64,000 nucleotides of DNA from Zunongwangia sp. HGR-M22 (GTDB lineage: Bacteria > Bacteroidota > Bacteroidia > Flavobacteriales > Flavobacteriaceae), in NCBI RefSeq assembly GCF_027594425.1, contig NZ_CP115159.1, positions 2,097,001-2,161,000 on the forward strand, written 5' to 3'. Under the pieces are notes generated by a model. It saw nothing but the letters and a program-made list of their open reading frames with translations, had not been told where the DNA came from and did no database searches. Below, piece after piece: positions 51,329 through 58,459 of this stretch (position 1 is the first letter of the stretch; the number at the start of each line of letters is the position of its first letter). Position numbers and translations under genes: made by a program.

Positions 51329-51365
51329 ATCGGATAAAAGCGTATTTTTATGATGATATAACGAG
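51329..51365 (+). promoter_or_regulatory. attI-like junction before the first cassette
   Basis: Short stretch between the recombinase stop and the first cassette. It contains the repeat TATCCG/CGGATA (51315-51335, overlapping the gene end) and ends ATAACGAG before TTGTGAGC. By position it is the primary insertion site, ending in G where the cassette TT begins. No palindrome like the attC-type sites is present, as expected for an attI. Confidence 0.5.
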
Positions 51366-51932
51366 TTGTGAGCAATAAGCGCGGCTTTTACACCGATAAA
51401 GGAGTATTTTCTAGAATCAAAAAAGGACGTAGCCTTTCGGAAGTGTGAGAGTTGGGGAATGCAATTCCTCAACCCAGGCTTTTCGATGAGATCGTATGAA
51501 AGTGCACTTTCAAATACGAGCGAACTCGTATAAAAGCCTGAGTTAAGGTAGTGGATTTTTTTGACAAAATCAAGTACCTTAATCACAGTGGAGAAAGGCT
51601 ACGGACTCCCCTATTTCCCTTTGATCCTAGAATTTTGACAATAACAGCACATATCAGTCCCGACCTTGATAATGTGCAATTATTGTCAAAAACATTCCCT
51701 TTAATGATTGCGCCGCCCTTACTCCGTAATTTTTTGAATAGTTGAAATAGAAGAACTTTAAAATATTTAAAAAGGCTACTGCTAAGGTCGGTTCAAAAAA
51801 TTACTGCACACAACAGCGGATCATCGAAAATAGCCAAGTAGAGGCCTATTCGAAAAGTTTTACTATTTTTACTCAAAACGGTGATAACAAACTAGCCAGT
51901 AATGTAATGGCTACTTTCGATATCCGCAGACG
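51366..51932 (+). repeat. 567-bp structured cassette R, copy 1 (cassette 1)
   Basis: First cassette after the recombinase; 566 of 567 bases match copy 3 (62213) and about 95% match copy 2 (53315). It has no convincing gene: the frames on both strands are broken in copy 2. It is full of hairpins: CTCAACCCAGGCTTTT (51468) pairs with AAAAGCCTGAGTTAAG (51532); inside, TCGTAT (51492), ATACGAG (51514) and CTCGTAT (51525) can form two exclusive stems; TTTTGACAATAACAGCACAT (51633) pairs with a segment ending at 51691. The terminal attC-like site is 51806-51940. A structured RNA or promoter cassette is the likeliest reading. Confidence 0.8.
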
Positions 51933-51940
51933 TTGTGTGC
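51806..51940 (+). repeat. attC-like site 1
   Basis: 5' arm GCACACAAC-A-GCGGATCATCGAAAATAGCCA pairs with a 3' arm TGGCTACTTTCGATATCCGC ending AGACGTTGTGTGC, leaving unpaired bases on one arm only. Variable loop of ~60 bases between. Crossover expected between G51932 and T51933. Confidence 0.8.
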
Positions 51941-51955
51941 AATAACCTATAAAAG

Positions 51956-52591
51956 ATGGAACAATTAATTGAAATTTTAATCCTATCTATTCTTCCAACA
52001 ATATTTGCGTCCTTAATCACACTATATATTACAGAAAGAGTAAAAGGAAGTATAAGAAATAAATTTGATAAAAAGATTGAATCAGTCAAGAACGGTTACA
52101 ACACAGAATTGGCCAGATTAAATGCGGAATTAGATTTAATAAACAATCAGAATAATTTTAAATTCTCGAAGCTTCACGATAAAAGATTTGAAATATTAGA
52201 ATTGCTTTATAAAGCATTAAATAGAAAATTAAAAAATCTACAAAAGTATATTTCGCCCGTAAAATATAAACCTGAACATCAAACATTTGAAGAGTACGAA
52301 GATGAACTTTATAAAAATTATTATGATAAACATAATGAATTTGTGACGCTCTTCACAGACAATAAAATCTTTTTAAATGAAAAGATAATTGAATTGATTG
52401 ACTCTTATTTAAAAGAAGAGTTAGAAATTTTCCACTCATATTACGAAAATCAATTTCTGACTAGAGCTGGTGATCGTCCAAATGCAGAAACAAGAATGAA
52501 AGCTTTTACAGCTTATAAAAAAGTACCGGAAATAATATCACCTATTCTTAAAGAAATAGAAAACGAATTCAAAGAAATATTGGAACGATAG
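51956..52591 (+). CDS. Membrane-anchored helical protein, cassette 2
   Basis: A 211-residue protein of unknown family. An N-terminal membrane helix (IEILILSILPTIFASLITLY) is followed by a long charged, probably coiled-coil cytoplasmic part (KKIESVKNGYNTELARLNAE) and a helical C terminus. It starts 23 bases into cassette 2 (51933-52726) and its stop touches the 5' arm of the attC-like site, so it has no promoter of its own in the cassette. Such anchored helical proteins occur among phage-defence genes, but nothing here proves that. Confidence 0.7.
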   Translation: MEQLIEILILSILPTIFASLITLYITERVKGSIRNKFDKKIESVKNGYNTELARLNAELDLINNQNNFKFSKLHDKRFEILELLYKALNRKLKNLQKYISPVKYKPEHQTFEEYEDELYKNYYDKHNEFVTLFTDNKIFLNEKIIELIDSYLKEELEIFHSYYENQFLTRAGDRPNAETRMKAFTAYKKVPEIISPILKEIENEFKEILER

Positions 52592-52597
52592 GTTACA

Positions 52598-52735
52598 GCA
52601 CACAACAGCGGTTCATCTCAAATTCCGGGTTTTACAAAAAAGAACTAAATTAGATTCCTAACAAAGTAAAGCGTTAGCCGACAAGTCCGCGTCCCAACGC
52701 CCGCAACTTGCGATAACCGCAAACCGTTGGCAAAC
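52598..52735 (+). repeat. attC-like site 2
   Basis: 5' arm: GGTTACAGCACACAAC (52591-52606) against the cassette's own start GTTGTGTGCAATAACC (51932 on), complementary except at two central bases. Inner boxes GCGGTTCATC and CTTGCGATAACCGC; 3' end AAACCGTTGGCAAAC. Confidence 0.8.
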
Positions 52736-52826
52736 ATATCGGAAAACCTGAAAATTTAGCAAGCACAAATTAATTCAAAAAGTAAAATATAAAAAAGACT
52801 GACCTGACATACTTACTGACCGATTT

Positions 52827-53177
52827 ATGATTTTATTCGAGCATTTATTTATTGTTATTAGTAGGTTTTACATTAAAACCTGGAGTAAGTATAAAAATTG
52901 GTGGGTAAATGTTAGATATGGAATTTCAGTTCTCTTTTTGTTTAATTTATTGACAATACTAGCTATTACGGATAACAGCCTGAATAAAATAACATTTATG
53001 GCGATTTTTATAATTTATTACCTAATAGTTTCTTTGATAAAACCAAAATTAAATGACAAAGAATTTGTGGAAAATTATAAAATGATTGAGGTTTGGAGAA
53101 AACTGTCACTTATATACATATTTGGTTCAATAACGGTTTGTGTTTTGGCTTTTTGGATTTTTGTTGTCGGAATTTAA
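52827..53177 (+). CDS. Small membrane protein, cassette 3
   Basis: A 116-residue protein with three hydrophobic segments (YGISVLFLFNLLTILAI, IFIIYYLIVSLI and LIYIFGSITVCVLAFWIFVV) and a charged loop between the second and third. No family recognised. It starts 100 bases into cassette 3 (52727-53314), more leader than most cassette genes, which could hold a promoter. Function unknown. Confidence 0.6.
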   Translation: MILFEHLFIVISRFYIKTWSKYKNWWVNVRYGISVLFLFNLLTILAITDNSLNKITFMAIFIIYYLIVSLIKPKLNDKEFVENYKMIEVWRKLSLIYIFGSITVCVLAFWIFVVGI

Positions 53178-53184
53178 TAAATAC

Positions 53185-53322
53185 GTTTGCCAACATAGTA
53201 TATAAAAAATTGCTAGTTTTAGCTAAACCAATGTCAGTTGCTCGTTTGCTAGCTTCTGATTTTCCTTCGGAAAATCCTTGCACACAAACACGCAACTTTC
53301 CATATACATAAACGTTGTGAGC
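53185..53322 (+). repeat. attC-like site 3
   Basis: 5' arm GTTTGCCAAC is the exact complement of the cassette start GTTGGCAAAC (10 of 10). Inner arms ATAGTATATAAAAAATTGC and GCAACTTTCCATATACAT; 3' end AAACGTTGTGAGC. Confidence 0.85.
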
Positions 53323-53881
53323 AATAAGCGCGGCTTTTACACCGAAAAAGGAGTATTTTCTAGAATCAAAAAGGACGTAGCCTTGCGTAAGTGTGAGAGT
53401 TGGGGAATGCAATTCCTCAACCCAGGCTTTTCGATGAGATCGTATGAAAGTGCACTTTCAAATACGAGCGAACTCGTATAAAAGCCTGAGTTAAGGTAGT
53501 GGATTTTTTTGACAAAATCAAGTATCTTAATCACAATGGAGCAAGGCTACGGACTCCCCTATTTCCCTTTGATCCTAGAATTTTGACAATAACAGCACAT
53601 ATCAGTCCCGACCTTGATAATGAGCAATTATTGTCAAAAACATACTACGGTTAGGATTGCGCCGCGCTTACTCCGTAATTTTTCGAATAGTTGAAATAGA
53701 ACAACACTAAAATAATTAAAAAGGCTACAGCTAAGGCCGGTTCAAAAAATTACTGCACACAACAGCGGATCATCGAAAATAGCCAAGTAGACGCCTATTG
53801 GAAAAGTTTTACTATTTTTACGCTAAACAGTGATAGCAAACTAGCCAGAAATGTAATGGCTACTTTCGATATCCGCAGACG
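53315..53881 (+). repeat. 567-bp structured cassette R, copy 2 (cassette 4)
   Basis: Same length as copies 1 and 3 but with about 25 substitutions, one lost A in an A-run and one inserted base elsewhere. The lost A shifts the minus-strand frame, and the plus-strand frame gains an early stop (after LLSKTYYG), which argues against coding. The block corresponding to the large hairpin (53418-53497) is unchanged. Its attC-like site spans 53755-53890 and ends AGACGTTGGCAAAC. Confidence 0.8.
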
Positions 53882-53890
53882 TTGGCAAAC
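53755..53890 (+). repeat. attC-like site 4
   Basis: 5' arm GCACACAAC-AGCGGATCATCG; 3' arm CGATATCCGCAGAC then GTTGGCAAAC. Same fold as sites 1 and 10. Crossover expected between G53881 and T53882. Confidence 0.8.
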
Positions 53891-53904
53891 ATTTGAGAAA
53901 ACCT

Positions 53905-54510
53905 ATGATAAGACAATTTACACTTCTGATTTTATTCACTTTAATCCTAACAGGATGTTCGAGTACGAAGAATCTGAATTTATGGACAAAACAATCGAAA
54001 ATCGGAGAAGTAAAGAAATTTGAATCTGAATTAAATCCCGATTTAGAGTTTTTAGAAATGAACGTTAGTCTGTCGGAAAGCATATTTCCGAGAGTAAAGG
54101 AATTTGATATGTCAAAACCGCTAATTGTCCGTAGAGAAAAAACAAGTTTACTTCCAATTTACGCGGAATATTTTTACTCAAAACCTGACTCAATTTTAAG
54201 ATATATTAGTTATGATTGGGAAAATAATCGTTACGGAAATTACAACGACAAGAAAAAAGATTGGGAAAAACAAAGCACCAAACTGACTGAATATAATGCG
54301 GAATATGAACGAATTAAAAAGCAACTAATTAAGGAATTTAATCAACCCATTAAACAAGACGATGGAACACAAGAAACGAAATCTGATTACGGTGGACCAG
54401 ATTATTTGTCTCGGAACACAATATGGGAATCGGACAAAAGGTTTATGAAATTAAATATGATTTTCGGAGCATCAACATATCGAATCCGACTATATTATTA
54501 TTGGAAATAA
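53905..54510 (+). CDS. Lipoprotein of unknown function, cassette 5
   Basis: A 201-residue protein from ATG 53905 (a TTG four codons earlier is less likely). Signal peptide with lipobox L-T-G-C (LLILFTLILTGCSSTKNL), so it is a membrane lipoprotein. The mature part is charged and shows PDSILRYISYDWENNRYGNY, a phrase seen in small secreted proteins of unknown role. It begins 23 bases into cassette 5 (53882-54569). No family recognised. Confidence 0.7.
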   Translation: MIRQFTLLILFTLILTGCSSTKNLNLWTKQSKIGEVKKFESELNPDLEFLEMNVSLSESIFPRVKEFDMSKPLIVRREKTSLLPIYAEYFYSKPDSILRYISYDWENNRYGNYNDKKKDWEKQSTKLTEYNAEYERIKKQLIKEFNQPIKQDDGTQETKSDYGGPDYLSRNTIWESDKRFMKLNMIFGASTYRIRLYYYWK

Positions 54511-54514
54511 AAAC

Positions 54515-54576
54515 GATTTGCCAATAACTAAGTATTCGGCCCGCCGATAGGCCAGGGCTGAATATCTTGTTGACGG
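54515..54576 (+). repeat. attC-like site 5, short form
   Basis: A compact palindrome: TATTCGGCCC (54533) pairs with GGGCTGAATA (54555). Outer arm GATTTGCCAATAAC is an imperfect match to the cassette start GTTGGCAAAC; the 3' end is TCTTGTTGACGG. About 62 bases, under half the length of the other sites. It could instead be an end hairpin of the adjacent IS91-like element. Confidence 0.55.
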
Positions 54577-54799
54577 ATCCGTTTCCTCCTTTATGGGGAA
54601 TACCTTTTTACCCTGTATTATTCTGGAATTTTATTGGGGCAGATGAGCCACAATTTTTGTTGAGTTTTTTAGGCTCCAACATTTTTCTAGTTACTTAAAT
54701 CTAGTTACGTATCGATTAGCCTCCTTTTCCGGTCCCTTTTTGAATAAATCCTTGGCTTTAGGACATAACTCTCCCGCCCCGCATGGTGCAGGCCAGTTT

Positions 54800-55930
54800 T
54801 TAAAAGCTATTAATGGATAAAAGTAGTTTTCTCCATTTATCTGGCGGTCCACGCTTATCGAAAGTTAGAGCGGTGACTAGTTTTCCCTTTTTGCAACTTG
54901 GACATTTGCCCAAGAGCAATGGAGGCTTTTTTTCGACAGGTTTTACTGGCACCCCTGCAAGGATATTTTGTAGGGCCGGTAGTTTATGCTTTTTCCAACT
55001 GCTGCTTAGGATGCCGTAATGCCTTATCCTTGTAAAACCTTTGGGCAGTACGTGCAGTGCAAATCGGCGCACGAACTCACGGGTATCCAGTATTAGTTGT
55101 CCTTTTTGGCCCGCTTTCCTGTAGTCCTTAATCTGGAAGGTTACCCTCCTTTGGGAGTTGTTTATTTGTTTTATCCGGTGATTGCTTATTGCGATCTTAT
55201 GGGTGTAACGGCCCAGATATTCTACTACATATTTTGGGGTGTGGAATTGCTGCTTTGCATAGACTACCCAGTTTTTAGCAAAGAGCTTATCATAGATTTC
55301 CTGTGGTATGGCTATCTTTTGCTCTCGAAGCAGTGCACTATATTTTGCGCGGAATACCTTCCCCATGGATTTCACGTTGAACAGGTATTTTCCCTTGTTC
55401 CTTGCAGGTTTCCATTTGCCTGACCTCTTTACCGCACCTCCAGGAACAATACAATGCAAGTGCGGGTGCAGGCTCAGGTTTTGGCCCCAGGTGTGCAGTA
55501 TGGCTATCATGCCCATTTGCCCGCCCAGGTGCTTGGGGTTCTCCCCGAACTGTCTAAGGGTGGACCAGGCCGCTTTGAACAAGCTCCCATAAATTATTTT
55601 GGGATGGGATAAAGCAAACGCATTCAGTTCCGAAGGGAGTGTGAAGACTACATGAAAATAAGGAACATTGAGCAGTTCACTTTCCCGTGCCTGTATCCAA
55701 TGTTCGCGTTTATGGCCTTGACAGGTAGGGCAATGCCGGTTCCTGCAACTGTTGTAACTGATGTGGAGTTTATCACAGCAATCGCACTTATCGATATGTC
55801 CGCCCATAGCAGGGGTGCGGCATTTACGGATGGCATGAAGGGTACGCCTGTGCCAGCTCGTAAATGCCCGTGAGGAGATATAATCCTGCTCCATCTCCAG
55901 CACATCGGCCACCTTAAGGTGACTGCGCAT
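54800..55930 (-). CDS. IS91-family transposase
   Basis: A 376-residue HUH/Y-type transposase. An N-terminal zinc finger (CDCCDKLHISYNSCRNRHCP) precedes the HUH motif (LHPHLHCIVPGG) and the catalytic-tyrosine region YVVEYLGRYTHKIAISNHRI; a C-terminal zinc knuckle (CPSCKKGKL) ends the protein. It nicks single strands and moves the element by rolling-circle transposition. The start ATG overlaps the recombinase stop (TAATG), so translation is coupled. Intact. On the opposite strand to the array. Confidence 0.93.
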   Translation of the reverse strand: MRSHLKVADVLEMEQDYISSRAFTSWHRRTLHAIRKCRTPAMGGHIDKCDCCDKLHISYNSCRNRHCPTCQGHKREHWIQARESELLNVPYFHVVFTLPSELNAFALSHPKIIYGSLFKAAWSTLRQFGENPKHLGGQMGMIAILHTWGQNLSLHPHLHCIVPGGAVKRSGKWKPARNKGKYLFNVKSMGKVFRAKYSALLREQKIAIPQEIYDKLFAKNWVVYAKQQFHTPKYVVEYLGRYTHKIAISNHRIKQINNSQRRVTFQIKDYRKAGQKGQLILDTREFVRRFALHVLPKGFTRIRHYGILSSSWKKHKLPALQNILAGVPVKPVEKKPPLLLGKCPSCKKGKLVTALTFDKRGPPDKWRKLLLSINSF

Positions 55931-56820
55931 TATTGAAAAAGGGTATCCAGGGGGCTAAACTTGCGTGAACTCCCAGTGTTGGCAACGTGTAAATATACCA
56001 GCGTTGTCTCGATAAAGGCATGTCCTAAAAGTTCTTTCAGGCTCATAATATTGAGTCCTGCCTCCAGCAAGTGCGTGGCGTAAGTGTGACGCAGGCAATG
56101 GGCGGTAATAGTCTTGTGGGTATTTACTTTACTTCGGTTCTCTTTGATGACCCATTGTATTGCGGTGGGGGTTATGGGCCGGGGGGCGCCATCATCGGTT
56201 ACCTGGCTGTTGAAGAGGAAGGTTTTTGGAGATTCCGTTGCAATGTATTTTTTAAGTCCACGTGCCAAGTGCTTGCTAAGTGGCACATAACGGTCTACTT
56301 TGCCCTTCTGCTTTTTTACAAAAACAGTCTGTCGGTCAAAGTCTACATCGCAGAGCCGTAGGGCACAGAGTTCATAGCTCCTTAGTCCACACCCATACAG
56401 CATCCCCAGGATCAATCGGTGTTTGAGATATTTGGGTGCTTTGAGCAAGGTACGTACTTCAGCTTTGCTAAGCACTACAGGGAGTTGGTTCTGTCGCTTT
56501 ATTTGGGGAAGCTTGACCTGCTTATCATTCAAGCCCAGGATCTTGTAGATGGCCCGCAGGCCGAAAATAGTGTGCTTGAAAAAACTTTCGGATGGGGTTT
56601 TGTGCAGGTTTTGGCAATGAAAAAGATAATCATTGATCATTTCAGTAGAGAGGGTCTCCGGGCTTTGCTTGTAGTGCAGGCCCAGGTGAGCCAGGCATCG
56701 CTTGTAGTTGTTCAGGGTACTTGCGGCTTTCCCATTGATCGAAAAGCTCTTACCAAGTTGTAAGCATAGGTTTTCAAAGCCAGGAACTTCTGCGATAGCG
56801 GTCTCTACTATCGTTTTACT
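55930..56820 (-). CDS. IS91-associated tyrosine recombinase, N-terminal frame shifted at an A-run
   Basis: Tyrosine recombinase with Arg in GCGLRSYEL, H-x-x-R in AHCLRHTYATH, His in LLGHAF and Tyr in TLVYLHVA; catalytic domain intact. Homologous-looking sequence continues upstream of the first in-frame ATG (56640) to about 56820 (IAEVPGFENLCLQLGKSFSI, STLNNYKRCLAHLGLHYKQS), clearly the core-binding domain. The natural start ATG at 56833 (M-Y-K-K) is one base out of frame because of eight As; seven would join them. It may be phase-variable, made by slippage, broken, or a sequencing error. From 56640 the protein is 236 residues and lacks most of the DNA-binding domain. Confidence 0.75.
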   Translation of the reverse strand, partial: SKTIVETAIAEVPGFENLCLQLGKSFSINGKAASTLNNYKRCLAHLGLHYKQSPETLSTEMINDYLFHCQNLHKTPSESFFKHTIFGLRAIYKILGLNDKQVKLPQIKRQNQLPVVLSKAEVRTLLKAPKYLKHRLILGMLYGCGLRSYELCALRLCDVDFDRQTVFVKKQKGKVDRYVPLSKHLARGLKKYIATESPKTFLFNSQVTDDGAPRPITPTAIQWVIKENRSKVNTHKTITAHCLRHTYATHLLEAGLNIMSLKELLGHAFIETTLVYLHVANTGSSRKFSPLDTLFQ

Positions 56821-56907
56821 TTTTTTTATACATAACGGTAAATTTTAGTTTATCTTAAATATAAGAATTGTTGTATTTTGGCTTAGTAAGCTTCCGACCG
56901 GTAGGGA

Positions 56908-57047
56908 GGATTCGTTCAACACCGTATAAAATTAATTGCTTGTGCAAGCCTACTTACGAAAATCCTCTCGGATTTTCTATTCGGTTTGTATTTGCTAAAT
57001 TAGGTGCTTAAACCACGCAACTAATCTTATACAAACACGTTACACAC
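56908..57047 (+). repeat. attC-like site 6
   Basis: 5' arm GGATTCGTTCAAC-ACCGTATAAAATTAATTGC; 3' arm GCAACTAATCTTATACAAACAC then GTTACACAC. The loop holds CGAAAATCCTCTCGGATTTTC, itself a hairpin. Crossover expected between G57039 and T57040. Confidence 0.8.
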
Positions 57048-57055
57048 AATATTAA

Positions 57056-58246
57056 ATGACAGCTGAAATAGGAATATTAAATAAAACTAGTGTTGTAATT
57101 GCAGCCGATAGTGCAGTTTCAATAGGAAACAATAGAGTTTATCAAAACGCAAATAAACTTTTTAAAATAGGGCAAAATATTCCAGTTGGTATTATGATAT
57201 ATAACAACTCAACTTGGATGGGAATTCCTCTTGAGATTATTATTAAAAGTTATTCTAAGCAATTAAATGATAAAGAATTTTCAGAACTAAATGATTACAC
57301 AACTGACTTTCTTACCTATTTAAAATCAGAATACTCGGCATATCTCAATGAAGATGATTCAAAACAAATTATAAAAGACAGATTATATCAATTACTAGAT
57401 GAATTTTCCACACACTGTATTGGAGAATTAGAAAAATCGGATAAAAAAAATAAAACAGAAGAACTTGAAAAAATCTTTTATGAATCATTAGAAAGTACTA
57501 CTAGTGAACCTGATTCATCAAAAAAAATGGCTGATTTTAAAGATTATGAATTACAAACTTTTAAATCAGAATTTAAAAAAATTATCAACGAAATACTGCC
57601 AGGATTCTATGCAAGTATAAAGCTTCCAAGAAAAGCTAAATATACCAATCGTATTTACAAAGCCTTATTTTATGAATTAATTTATGAAATTGATATTGAA
57701 GAAGATTTTACAGGAATTGTATTTGCCGGATATGGAGAAAGTGAAATTTATCCAAATATAATTGATTTAAAAATTGGTGAAATAATATCAGGTAGATTAA
57801 GATATAATAAACCTATTCTTAGTTCCATCTCTAATAAAACAAGTGCTATAGTTTCGCCATTTGCCCAAAGAGATATGGTTGACACTTTCTTTAGGGGATT
57901 AGATCCTATGCTTTCAAATGAATATAAAAAAATAATATCTCAAGAACTTAAACTGTTGCAAAATAAAATAGTAGATAAATTCAAACTAAATAATTCCGAT
58001 ATTCATTCATTCTTCAATACAGCTTACAATCATATAAATAGGAAGTTTTTTCAAAAGGCTATCGAAAACTATACTAAGCCAATAATTGAGACTATCCGCT
58101 ATTTAAGAAAAGAAGACTTAATAGAAATAGCTGAATCATTAATTAATATAACTAGTTTAAAAGAAAAGCAACAAATAAAGTTCAATCTGTCGGCGGACCA
58201 ACTGATATTGCAATTATTACAAAATCAGAAGGTTTTATATGGATAA
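57056..58246 (+). CDS. Proteasome-like N-terminal-nucleophile (Ntn) hydrolase candidate, cassette 7
   Basis: A 396-residue protein. It starts M-T-A-E-I-G; removing Met would expose Thr2, as in proteasome-type hydrolases. The following strands match: KTSVVIAADSAVSIG (compare the A-A-D signature of HslV and proteasome beta subunits), NANKLFKI and VGIMIYNNSTWMGIPLEIII. The C-terminal ~250 residues are helical and specific to this group, with GIVFAGYGESEIYPNIIDLK as a further core strand. Hydrolase activity is inferred from the fold pattern. It starts 16 bases into cassette 7 (57040-58418), leaving no room for a promoter. Confidence 0.65.
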   Translation: MTAEIGILNKTSVVIAADSAVSIGNNRVYQNANKLFKIGQNIPVGIMIYNNSTWMGIPLEIIIKSYSKQLNDKEFSELNDYTTDFLTYLKSEYSAYLNEDDSKQIIKDRLYQLLDEFSTHCIGELEKSDKKNKTEELEKIFYESLESTTSEPDSSKKMADFKDYELQTFKSEFKKIINEILPGFYASIKLPRKAKYTNRIYKALFYELIYEIDIEEDFTGIVFAGYGESEIYPNIIDLKIGEIISGRLRYNKPILSSISNKTSAIVSPFAQRDMVDTFFRGLDPMLSNEYKKIISQELKLLQNKIVDKFKLNNSDIHSFFNTAYNHINRKFFQKAIENYTKPIIETIRYLRKEDLIEIAESLINITSLKEKQQIKFNLSADQLILQLLQNQKVLYG

Positions 58247-58290
58247 AAAGAAAAGATACTATAAATAAAAAACTCAATACATAAAATACT

Positions 58291-58426
58291 GTGTGTAACA
58301 CCGTATAACAACAATTGCGGCTTTGTGTCCTGCGGACACAACCGCGCAAGCATAAAAGTCGGTAATTTTAGCTATCTTAGTTTTTAATCAATCCGCAACT
58401 GATTGTTATACAAGACCGTTATGTAC
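58291..58426 (+). repeat. attC-like site 7
   Basis: 5' arm GTGTGTAAC is the exact complement of the cassette start GTTACACAC (9 of 9). Inner arms GTATAACAACAATTGCGG and CCGCAACTGATTGTTATAC, with one unpaired base on the right arm; loop with TGTGTCCTGCGGACACA. 3' end AAGACCGTTATGTAC. Confidence 0.85.
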
Positions 58427-58459
58427 AAGTCAAGCAAAATATCATAGAAATATTAAATA

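Larger units (their letters stand above)
54570..57039. mobile_element. IS91-like element carried in cassette 6
   Basis: Between attC-like sites 5 and 6 lies a GC-richer block with two overlapping minus-strand genes: a tyrosine recombinase and an IS91-type transposase. Exact IS ends are not clear; IS91 elements use rolling-circle ends without terminal repeats or target duplication. The whole block starts GTTGACGGATCC and its own site begins GGATTCGTTCAAC, a near complement, so it behaves as a cassette. Either the IS jumped into a small cassette or the pair travels as one. Confidence 0.7.

Noticed and set aside
51257-51745. Open frames on both strands of the 567-bp repeated cassette (about 109 codons minus, 64 codons plus)
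   Set aside because: In copy 2 the minus-strand frame is shifted by a lost A and the plus-strand frame stops early, while the hairpin block is unchanged. The plus-strand frame also needs a GTG start. Coding is unlikely.
55652-56763. Plus-strand frames of 70-114 codons over the IS91 genes
   Set aside because: Shadows of GC-richer minus-strand genes whose catalytic motifs are clear.
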